Assembly (NCBI GenBank): GCA_015227615.1 | Contig: JAALGZ010000021.1 | Coordinates: 186,001 to 250,000, forward strand | Length of the DNA stretch: 64,000 nucleotides | Direction of reading: 5' to 3' | From: Labyrinthula sp. Ha | Taxonomy: Eukaryota; Sar; Bigyra; Labyrinthulida; Labyrinthulaceae | Shown: positions 43,738-54,105 of the stretch, in pieces | How positions within the stretch are numbered: position 1 is the first letter of the stretch | How the letters are laid out: the number at the start of each line of letters is the position of its first letter | Notes under the pieces: model-generated | The model's database searches: none | What the model was told of the DNA's origin: nothing | Seen by the model: only the letters and a program-made list of their open reading frames with translations | Made by a program: the position numbers and the translations under genes

Positions 43738-45520
43738 TGTTCAACCTATCACAGTTCCATGCTGGTCACAATAAGTCAAAGGAGAGGTTAAAATATTTGA
43801 ATACTGCAACTATTTATGTTGGTTTGCATAGCTAGTAATCCAACTGTTGTGTTTATATTGGCTTATTTTTAGTTGTTTTGGGTTTGCGTTCAGCTTTAAA
43901 TATTTCCAGGGTATAGATTAGAAACATTCTTGGAATAAAACCAGGAGAAATTTGAAAACCAAAACATTTAGCATCTTGCGTAAGATGGTCAACATCCTGT
44001 AGAGTACCTTAGGTGGAAATACCCCGTTGAGGTGCCTGTTTTTTATCACTAGGCAATGCTTCACTGGTGGTGCCACACTAATCAAGCAGCCTTAGGGAAA
44101 TGTGTTTTTTTGATGAATTGAGTTTGAAGTAACAGAACTTAGTTTTCTATAGAGTACTAATTTCAAGCAATTTGTTGATTGAGATAACGCAGTTTTAAGC
44201 ATGGGATGATTCTATTAACTCTAATGACATGCCTTGAAGCCAGTGAATTATTTGCTTCTGACACTTTCATTGCACTGTTAAATATTAGTTTCCTTATAAG
44301 AAGCCTATAACCCTTATTTCTTACACCCAAGGTCTCACTCATATTGAATTTGTACCTAAATAGAACTCCGGGTATTTATTGCGATGTGTACTAAAGCTAC
44401 TGTGAACACTTAGTTGTGCTGTAATAATTTCTTAACTAAGTTACTCATAGTATTTCAAAACCACTCTACTACACATGTGGCTTTTAATGGTATTATCGTA
44501 TAATTTCATACAGTTAATGGGAGCACTAGTGGCCTCTCCTAAAATTGTGGTAGATTTAGTGAGAATGGTTTTACCATGCCAGTAATGATACCAACTGTAA
44601 GCAATCAGGATTGAATTGATAACTCAAACCCACCAAGCTATAATCAATAACCAGGTTTGACACTTGTAGAGAACTAAAGTTAAACACAAGGTTAATACTC
44701 TTGAGAACTGTCAAATCAACCATAAGAGGATAGTGCCCTAAAACAATCTTTCGAAAGAGAATGCTCCAATAGAATCAGTGTCATGCACTTATCGTTTACA
44801 AGAAACCAAAAATAAAATCATGTTCGGAACCAAGGAAAAAAGTGAATTATGCTCTCAATGAGCTCGGGGTACAGGCAGGGTTAGCAATGGTGTACTGAAG
44901 GCAATCAACGTTTGCTATGCTAACTAAACTTGAAGTTCTAGGTGCTTAGAAGCAATAAATGAGCACCCAGTAGAGTACATGAAGCAGGTCTCTTCCAGTT
45001 TATCATGAGGTAGCAAACCCTTCTTCAAGTTTTAATCATTTTTCTAAGATTTTTTGTAAAAATATTCACTACATTGATTCTAGGTTCTTGATGAAAAAAA
45101 GAAAGTTTGAAGGAGATCCTAAACGAGGTGACAAGATGTAGGTTCCGTATCACTAGAAAAGTATCATTCCCAAGATATCCACAGTTCCTTTGCTCAGCCA
45201 AATTGATTAATCTGCACACTAATGCTGGTTATCAGCTAAGAATAAGAAAGACTAGACTTTACGGCATTATTAAGTCACTTACTCTGACTTTAAAGATGTA
45301 CAACTAGAATTAAGAGGCAAGAGCCATGGGTTTTTTGTGCAACAGCGATCCCACACGTGTTAATATAATGCTGGCCTCCAAAACTAGGGGAATGCTAAAT
45401 GTTGAATTTAGAATCCGTTCATGAGATGTCAAGTCCTGTAGTAACCTTATGTAAGCATCCAGTACGTACGCCAGGTTCTCTTGAGTAGTACTGTGTTGAG
45501 AGTAGGCATTGGGTTTGCTA

Positions 45521-45960
45521 AAGATTAATAGTAATTATTTGATAATTGTTTTGATTTTGATTATGAATAAAAACATTGGGGGTTTAATTTTTATAAAATG
45601 ATTCTGATTTTATTCTGATCATCAAAAGATTATCAAGATAAAATTGGGCTATCCGATCCTGTGTCAAATTACAGAAAATTATTTGCATAGTTTCTGCACG
45701 GTATGAAAACCTTTAAAAACTGGCCAGATGACCTGGGAACAATCCAATAATAACATGTGGTTGGGCCATTTGTCGCATTTTTTGAAGTTTTGCGCACGGT
45801 GCAGGAAGCCTAAAGGTTTTTTTTGGCTAATTGGCACAAAGCTTTGTGACATAGCCTTGTCTTGATAATCAATTGATTATGAATCATCAAACAAAATCGT
45901 TGGGAAAATATAAGAATCTATCAATAAGAAAAATGTGGGGAAATATCTTATTGATATATT
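45521..45960 (+). repeat. Diverged AT-rich inverted-repeat element, copy 2, split by about 210 bp
   Basis: The left part (45521-45640) aligns with the first 120 bp of copy 1 and the right part (45861-45960), starting at TGATAATCAATTGATTAT (45863-45880), aligns with its second half. The roughly 210 bp between have no counterpart in copy 1, so they were either inserted here or lost there. Confidence 0.45.
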
Positions 45961-46859
45961 ATCAGTTAATCAAATAGGATCTTTAGCTGCGCAGTACCCG
46001 CAGGTAGACCTATCATTTGAGAACATCATGCTAGTTCATTTGAAGCAAAAAGTATCTTGAACCTTTCGAAGTGCGTTTCACACTTGCTTAGGATTATTGA
46101 ATGAGGCTAGCAAGATTTTCAGGGTATTGCGGCTAATGCGAACACATTCTGCAATATTAGGCGAAAATTACTTCAAATTAATCGCCACTTTAGAGATCTG
46201 TAGGGCCGATCAATCATTTACTAGTGTCCTAACATGAAAACATGGTTCTCGATAGACATAATTTTATGTGGGTAGTAGTAGTTGATGTCTCTAACTAGTT
46301 TTACTGAAACCACTGTGCTCACACGTGTTCATCTCTAGTTTTGTGAGTGCTGAGCGACTCGTTTATGAAGATTTCTAAGAGTGTTAGAAAAGAAACATTG
46401 TTAATTTCGTTCAAACTCGCCGTAATACTTGCTTTCGGATTGAGTTGATATGAACACTCGCATCCTTAAGTAGATCATCTCGACATTCTTTATCCGAAAA
46501 ATACAATTGCCCGTGTATCTAGATGTTCTTCCCAGATAACTGTTTAACTTTTCCTCTCTCCTTTTTTGCGTTGGGTTCTAACTAGGACTTATAGTGGTAA
46601 TGATGTGACGGATTTAATGTCTCAACCAGAAAACTCTAACTAACGTATATTGCAAATGTGAAAAGAACATGTGTCTATGGTTCATAAGAAATCAGAAAGA
46701 CTAAATATGAAATACGCTGTAGAGTGGTGCTTCTATCGGACTTAGCCGCAAAATCCAAAAGCTCTAGAGGTCTTACAGGGTTTCCATTTATTAGAGTTTT
46801 GAGTCAGGTAAATACTTCTAATTTGAGAAGTCTTAGGTACCCTGTATGTATTTTTTCCT

Positions 46860-47640
46860 GTATTTTCCATGGGGTTTTATTCAAATTATGAAGTCTTATT
46901 GGTTACTTCGAGTTAAATTGTCGTTGTGTATGAAGTAATGACATACCACAGCGATATGCGGCATCAAGTTTGAATTCTTACTCTAGGTGTTATTATTAAT
47001 ACAATCTTTTAACGGTGCATATTTAGCCAATCAAGTACGAATTCCCAGGTTTCTGACAAGGATAGAATGTTATAATTTTCTTATTTTACTATTAGTTGTC
47101 GTGCATATAGGTTTTCTATGAGACTGAAAAAAAATAGTATTATGTCTTGAATGTTCGTTATTATATTGCGTTTTACCTCAAACTAGGAAGTAGAAACGTG
47201 CAACAACAAACGTTAAATATGCTGGAGTGCAGAAAAGATGATAAAAACTACAGAAACATAGCGCTCTCTCCTTATTTTGTAGTTGACGGTCTGGAGATCA
47301 AGCTCGAGAATATAAAACCCTTGACTTGAATTTGATGGCGTGCCTAACATTTATTCAGCGTTCTGCAACAAGACAATGCTACAGCAATTTTGCATAGATA
47401 TAAATGCATTGCTATAAAGCTTTTAGCACGTTATTTATTTGGCAGGAAGCCACTTATTTCTCTGAACTCTTTTTATCCAGCGTTCGAGTACTAAGTGTTT
47501 TTCTTTTGCCTTGTCAGGTTCATAAAATAAGCCCGAAGAAAGTTAATCAACGCTTTATAGCTTCCATTGACAAAACTAACTCTACAAAAGTTGACTTACA
47601 AACTTTCAGCTTATTCTCTGACCTACTTAAAGTTTTCTAA
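46860..47640 (+). mobile_element. Degraded Tc1/mariner-like transposase relic
   Basis: Near 47370 one frame reads VLQQDNATAILHRYK, which resembles the second catalytic Asp block of Tc1/mariner transposases (FQQDNAP.H....K). About 70 bp later a TGG-CAG-GAA-GCC stretch resembles the usual WPA.SPDLNP block, and 47147 onward (LNVRYYIAFYLKL) fits the MN...Y...L segment that precedes it. The order and spacing are as in a Tc1-type DDE domain, but frames shift and stops occur, so it is dead and old. No terminal inverted repeats were found. The family call rests mainly on the QDNA block. Confidence 0.4.
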
Positions 47641-48020
47641 GAGTTTGTTTAAGGGATCTAATAGTATCAGTAAATTATTACGTGTTACTGATATAATATG
47701 GTATTTTAATATTGTGATAAATTATATAAATATATGATGCTGTATTAATAAAAAAGTATGAAAAAAAAAAACGATTGTAAAGATGCGTTAGAATGAATCG
47801 TATTGTTATTTTTTATTTAAAAATGTATGTTTATTAAAAATTATTCTTTACAATCTTTTAAAAAAGTATGTCAATATTTGTCATTATCACCATTTTAATC
47901 CATTTCTCCCAGCTTTTTTTTTCTCCCTGTATTATTTTTTCACTGCATAATTTCTCTATTAAATTCTAAGATGGCTATCCGTTAACTGTATAATAAACCA
48001 GTACTTAACGAAATATAAAA
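47641..48020. promoter_or_regulatory. AT-rich upstream region of the PHD-methyltransferase gene
   Basis: 380 bp, very AT-rich, with an A11 run. An exact 11-bp inverted repeat, GATTGTAAAGA (47773-47783) and TCTTTACAATC (47845-47855), lies about 170 bp before the ATG, and each arm is flanked by an AAAAAAGTATG word. It could be a promoter structure or the ends of a tiny mobile element. Confidence 0.35.
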
Positions 48021-50069
48021 ATGAATTATTCGAATGTGGAAAAATTAAGTGAATATGAAAAGAAAGTAAAAAACAACATTAATTTAAATAAAGATTTATT
48101 TAAAAACTTCTTTCAACCTATTTCCAATGATATATCTTTCATAACACCAAAGAAAAAGAAAAGTAAATATGGAACGGAGCACTTAAAAGCAACCGCATCA
48201 CCACATGCTAATAAATTTCAAAGAAAAAAACATATTATTGAACATATTGAAGAAAAAACTAAACCAAAAATAGCAACAAGGAGATCGACAAGAAAGAAAA
48301 ATCAAGTTCAGCACTTTAATTCTGAAGATCATACTAGAGAAAAAGTTCGAGCAAGACAAAAGTTACAAGCAAATAAAGCAGATGGAATAAAAATAATATT
48401 AAGCTCTACGGAAGAACATTTATATGATAAATTACAAGCACAAAATTATAAATATATATTAACACAAAAACTATCTTTTGATGAAATGAAAGAAACAAAG
48501 AAACGAAATTTGGACAAAGCTAAAAAATATTACCAAATGAATTTTTTTTCAAAAGGACAAATTTTAAACATTGAGTGGGAAATGGAATTTCCATTTCCAA
48601 AATTTTATTATGAAAAACCAATTATAAAAGAAGAATGTTCAGAAGAAGATAAAAGGTTACAGAAAGGAAATTTACCAATTCAACCAAATAGTTTCTTAAA
48701 TGGAAGAAAAGAACCAGAGACAATTGATTTATGTTTTACAGATTCTGAAACTGAAGAAGAAGTGCTCATAAAAGATAAAACTGATTTAGAACGTTTAAGT
48801 TTAGTTCATTCAACAGATTTAGAGTTTTCATTGGTTGAATTAGACAACAAAGAAAATGATTTTTATTATCAAACAAGTTTTTATAAAGAGATTTCAAGTT
48901 TAAAAGTTGTTTCACCACATAAAATAAAAGGAAACTGCTATTGGAAAGTTCCACCAAGAACATCTGTAGGAAAATATTGTTTACAATTTAGTTCTCTTCG
49001 TTTAGATATGGTTTCAAGAAGTGAAGAATTTATGATATCAGAAGCTTTTGGAGAAGAGGATTGTTCTAATGTAGGTGCTTGGTGTATTTGTGGAGAAACA
49101 AAATATAAATCAGAAAGTAAGAAAAATACTTGGATACAATGTGATGGTTGTCAAACTTGGCATCATATTATATGTTATCAGAGTGATTTGAAAACTTTTG
49201 AAACTAATGTTTTATTATTTAGAAAAAAGTATTCTAAATATGAAAGCGAAATTATTCCTATTTTAGAAAAGGAGAGTCGAGAATTTAACATTCAAACGTT
49301 TGAAAAAGAATTTCTTTGTTGGTATTGTAAAGAAACTAATAATTTAGATATTCAAAAACTTAAATTATTTAGATTATTCTCTATGATATCAAAATCCTCT
49401 GGTGGTTATCAGAGAAAAAATCAAGGAAAAGATGATGTTGGAAAACAAATTAAAAGTGTCTACAATACACCAGATCAAGTTGTTTGTTATTTGCGAGAAG
49501 TTTTAAGAAAGCGAAGCGAATCTTTCTTACCTGAAAATAAGAAAGATTTGAAAGATGGAAAAAAGTGCATTGATTTGGGTGCTGGACATGGAAAACTGTG
49601 CAGTATTTTGGGAAACTCGGCGAAAGCTATTGAAATAGATCCTGATAGATGTGATACAGGAAAAAAAGAGGTTGCTTCAATAGACTGGATTTGCTCCGAT
49701 GCTTTGTCTTGGGATTTTTTAGAGGGATTTAAACGCGAGTTTATTTGTTGTGTAAGCAATCCAGATTTTGAAGTTGGTATGGAGTTTATAGTCTTAGGTT
49801 TATATTTGATCGAGCAACATAATCCCGATGCGAGATGTTATTTTTTGTTACCAAGTGATTTTTTTGAAGCTTCAGCGTTGAGAACTAGAATTTTTAAAAT
49901 TTTAGATTTTTCTATTGAAGAAGAACATAAACTTGGACATTTGAATTACTTAAAAGATAGTCCAATGAGTCAAAAACGACAATGTGACTCTCTTTTTGTA
50001 TTGACTAAAGGGAGAAAAAATAAAGGAAGGCATGTTACTATAAACGCACGACTAAACGGAATGTTATGA
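48021..50069 (+). CDS. PHD-finger protein with adenine-methyltransferase-like domain
   Basis: A 682-residue intronless protein. The N-terminal third is basic and low-complexity with likely nuclear signals (TPKKKKSK at 42-49, TRRSTRKKN at 86-94). A PHD finger spans 355-436: C355, C357, C374, C377, H382, C385, C433, C436, with W380 in CDGCQTWHH; PHD fingers usually read histone H3 tails. The insert before the last Cys pair is long (47 residues). Residues about 480-665 form an S-adenosylmethionine-dependent methyltransferase fold: motif I IDLGAGHGKLC (517-527), acidic EID (538-540), a D560-like motif III (CSDALSW), and motif IV SNPDFE (579-584) where N6-adenine enzymes have [DN]PP[YF]. The tail (LLPSDFF, HKLGHLNYLKDSPMSQKRQCDSLFV with internal spacing) is like adenine methylases of phage and bacterial type. 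A chromatin-directed nucleic-acid methyltransferase is the best inference; activity and substrate are unproven. Confidence 0.75.
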   Translation: MNYSNVEKLSEYEKKVKNNINLNKDLFKNFFQPISNDISFITPKKKKSKYGTEHLKATASPHANKFQRKKHIIEHIEEKTKPKIATRRSTRKKNQVQHFNSEDHTREKVRARQKLQANKADGIKIILSSTEEHLYDKLQAQNYKYILTQKLSFDEMKETKKRNLDKAKKYYQMNFFSKGQILNIEWEMEFPFPKFYYEKPIIKEECSEEDKRLQKGNLPIQPNSFLNGRKEPETIDLCFTDSETEEEVLIKDKTDLERLSLVHSTDLEFSLVELDNKENDFYYQTSFYKEISSLKVVSPHKIKGNCYWKVPPRTSVGKYCLQFSSLRLDMVSRSEEFMISEAFGEEDCSNVGAWCICGETKYKSESKKNTWIQCDGCQTWHHIICYQSDLKTFETNVLLFRKKYSKYESEIIPILEKESREFNIQTFEKEFLCWYCKETNNLDIQKLKLFRLFSMISKSSGGYQRKNQGKDDVGKQIKSVYNTPDQVVCYLREVLRKRSESFLPENKKDLKDGKKCIDLGAGHGKLCSILGNSAKAIEIDPDRCDTGKKEVASIDWICSDALSWDFLEGFKREFICCVSNPDFEVGMEFIVLGLYLIEQHNPDARCYFLLPSDFFEASALRTRIFKILDFSIEEEHKLGHLNYLKDSPMSQKRQCDSLFVLTKGRKNKGRHVTINARLNGML

Positions 50070-53000
50070 GGTTGTTGTTTCTGTGATTCATGAACTTTAT
50101 TTTGTCATATTTCTTTTCCAGCATTAAGTCAATCAGTTTTACCATCTAAATAACTCTTAAGCTTAACAAGTGTGTTAAGAAAAAAGGTAAAACAAAGAGT
50201 AAGCTTTTTGTAGTTTTGATCCAAAATCTGGATTGAGAAGCTGCGTTGAAATAGAAAATATCGTAGAATAGTTTTGTGATTATTGGGCTTTAATGATAAT
50301 AAAGTACATCAGAAATAAACAAAATTTAAGCCTACAAAGACCAAATTTACGAAATATCAAGTGAACTATTTGGAAATTGGTATCTTTCAGAATCATGAAG
50401 TAAATGCTGGTGTTGTGATTCTCAGTCCTTACTTGTTTTAATACCATCGGGTTCCTACCTAGATTTCTTGTCTGTTTCTGGACAACTGCCTCTTCAAAGG
50501 AAGAAAATTGTTCCGACTTCAAAAAAATCGGTGAACATTATCTAAAGAAACAAAGCGACCTAGGTGCATATTAAACAGGACTAGGAAGAAAACGACGGTA
50601 CAGTTGTGTGAAAGAGATTAGAGGTATTCTTGGGTGAAGAAGCGCCCAAGGCAAAAACTCTGATAAACTAGAGCAGTATCCGTAAACTCAAGAATGCATA
50701 TGATCAGCTCAGGGATGGTCAACGAGGTAATGTTCCTCGATTAATAAAACTGGAAGATTTATGTGCCCACAACCTTTCTCTTACTAGGTCTTGCTTTGTT
50801 CAAACTAAACACATTCATCACCTTTTCTGCCAGTCTATGTTCGAGAATTTTTGTTAATGCAAGGGATCAACTTCAAAAAAAACTAAGCGAGTAACAGCAT
50901 TACCTTTAATGGTTAGAGGGATTTATGTTAAGACTGTTAAAAATAGATGTGAGTTTTACCTTACTCGTGAGGACATATCTTTACTCAAGACTCCTGATTG
51001 GAACAAATTTGGACATTAGAGTCCAAGAGGTTATAATCAGGACATATAGAGAACAATGTAAACGAGATATATTATCTCTTCTAAAGTGACCAATTTAGTT
51101 CTAGCTTCGCATACTGTAATAAAGAAATCTAGAATCTATTCTTCAATTGACTGGTCTAAGCAGTCTAGAAGAATGGGTGGATATCCAGTTAACACTGTTT
51201 TGTGGGAGAAGGAAACAACTAATAGCGGGCGGAAACTGGGCGCAGATGTTACAAAGAAAACTCGAAACCAAATAATATATAGGGATACAATAGGGAATGA
51301 TAGAAGGTGACTGAAAAAGAGAGAACAAAGAAAGAGAAGGAATTTTAGAGAAGTGAGAAGTCACAGAAAAGGTAGAAGAGAATTAAAAGCCTCTGGCAAA
51401 CGAAAATGAATAGGTTTGGACAATGCAGGAGGAATATAAACAGAATTAATTGAAGCAATCCCTTTAATGGATTAACTTGGGTAATGTACATGCCTTGATA
51501 CGCAGATTGCTCTCCATCGCTGATGCCATACTATATGGATTAGATATGGAAAAAGATAAATAGGTGAAAAAATTCTTTGTCTTACGGTAATCAAGTAAGT
51601 TTATTTAACGCTCAAATGAAAAGATCCAGAGCTTATCTGGATTAATGTCCCATGGTCAGTTAAGAAAAGATATTGCTTCTTTTTAATTAGCATTGTAATT
51701 ATATAATTATATGGATCCACAACTAAAACTGAAAGATGAAGAAACTAAAGCGAATAAGGGAAGTCTTTCAAAGGCTCCGACAATACGTCTGGATATTCTA
51801 CCAGTGGTGGATAAAAAGATTTTGAAGGAGTGGACCGACCAAGGAAATTAACATCGACTGCCCATGTGGTGTATTTGTGAGCTAAAAAGGCAATATGGTA
51901 TGGAGAGTAACCTTTGTCTATAATGCTACACGGATTCTAGTTTAGAAACATCAAGTTTTACCCCAATATTGACTTTTCTTTAAAACACATAAGAAAAATT
52001 CTCAATAATATTTGTAGTTTACAGGCTTTCCTTTTTAGTTGTTGGGGTTGCTATAGCAAATATTTATTGGATTATAACAAGAAATTAGAGATATCGTACT
52101 TTCAGATTTATATATTTTCAACATTTGACTTTTTTGAGTGGAATTTCTCCCAGTTACATTTAACCAGAGAAAAAAATCCTTGATAAATAGCTTGAGAAGT
52201 TAGTTATGGTGAATTTTTAGGGTGTGAGAAGAATCAGATCATCTATAGAGTAGTTCTTCATGATGTTACGTTTGAATATATGTTTTTTTAGAGATCTGTA
52301 AACTTAGTGAAAAAGACCCTTAAAATTAGCTTTTTTTAGGGTTTGAAGTACTCATCCTTATGAAATACCTTGACAAAATACATAGTTGGAAAGGTTTTTT
52401 TAATGTGAAACACATTGTGAGTGATAATATTGTATTTAAGGAAGATTTCGTGACAAAAAGTAACAAATACTATATGCTTTATTTTCAGTAATCGTGGTTT
52501 TTTTATACTTTATATTATTTTAATCCTATAAACTTTTATGTGAATTAGTGCTAAGCTAAGTTTTAAATATGTTTTGAGCTTTGTAGAAGAGTTGAAAAGG
52601 TATTCTTGATTCTATGCCCATTATACTGCATTTTTGAAAAGATTGTGGATAATGTTTTCAACACCCCGTAACAACAAAATGAATAAAGTGTAATTATTTA
52701 CTACTAGATTTAACTTAAATATAAGGGCTAAACTTGACACTTTACAGAGGTGGTGTAATCTTTTTTTCATCGCTTTCTGGTCGATATAAAATTGATGTGC
52801 TATATTTTCGTGGTATTCTGTGTCCTATTCGAATTTATTCTTTTTAAATCCACTAAAATATCATATAGCTAGGGAGATATTTGAAAGAGCTTTGCAAAAA
52901 ATGTATTTCATTTTTTATAAACAGAAAAATCGCTGAAAAATAAGCTTTGCAATTATTTTGTAATTTATCCAGAATGCAAGTGAAACTAAGAAAAATTGAA

Positions 53001-54105
53001 TAGAAAAGGCTCTTCAGTACTCAAATATCAAAAATTTGAGAACTTGCTATGTAATATAGTTCAGAAGAAAAGCCATAGTTTATTAAAGTAACACTGTAAG
53101 AAAAAATGGGTGGGATATATAGAGAACCAAAATTAGATCGTGAAGCTAACATGTATTTGGGAAATATAATATTGCTAAACTTAACTACAACAAAGATTAT
53201 AAATATAAGATAAAAAGCACATATAATTAGAACTAACTTCATAGATTACATTAGATTTTTCTTGGTTCAAAAAAATAAATCATTTATAAAGAAAAGATAC
53301 TTCTATTGAGGTAAATGCTGATACATGTTATTTTCTTCCCAACTTTGCTTTCTAGAGTATATACAATGAAAGTTCTACTAAATAAGAAGCAACATTATTC
53401 TTTATGAGAATGTTGGATATTAAAATACGTTTTGAATGAGGTGTTGTAGGGTCAGTGAATCGAAGTCTAAGCTAATTTTAAATCAAGTCTTGGAATAGGT
53501 GGCACATTATTACTACTGTCTTGCCAGGTTTTTATTTGCTGTTGTTAGACTGGTTGTATTCCACGATAAGAAAAATAAGATATAAAGAATGAAAAAAGAA
53601 AAAAGTTTCAAATTGTCTATTTCCTGTATACTAAATCTAAGTTTAAATCATTCTATCTGGAGATTTAAAAATTGACGTAATCGTGATTTTGCTAATAAAT
53701 CAAACTTAGCAGAGAAGAATCTATCAATCAAAGAATGTCCCCGGTAGAAATGATATACTGTACCTTACTGTAAAAACTGTTACAACAAAACCACTGTAAA
53801 GAATTGGTAGATAGAATTCTTACAGTAAGTTATGTTTTTACCCTTAAGAAACCCTACCCTGATACAGTCAACCAGGCGAAATGTCATTACAAGGCCCGTC
53901 AATCAAACAAGAATTTTATAATGGAAATCAAAGTGATGAGTTTATCATTCAATGGTAATATTACATCCTATTCTAGTTCATAGGTATTATGCTTAGAATG
54001 AGAACAAAATTGAAGGGGGAAAGTTTAATAGAGAAGCAGAGGATCTTGTTAAGGAAGGGAATTTGCACAAAGAGATTATATTTTTGACGTATTCATATAC
54101 ATGTC
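50070..54105. other. Gene desert with small coding-like relics
   Basis: No intact gene supported. At about 50615-50780 a plus-strand frame reads like protein (LGEEAPKAKTLIN, IRKLKNAYDQLRDGQRGNVP) with an interruption, and at 51711-51851 a 46-codon frame begins MDPQLKLKDEETKANKGSLS. Both look like fragments of old genes or elements. The rest shows nothing I can name. Confidence 0.45.

Larger units (their letters stand above)
37970..46859. other. Gene desert with dispersed repeats
   Basis: No intact gene supported over almost 9 kb. It contains two copies of an exact 20-bp word (39033-39052 and 43718-43737) and diverged copies of an inverted-repeat element (41441-41640 and 45521-45960), listed separately. 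The scattered short open frames show no domain. Confidence 0.5.
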
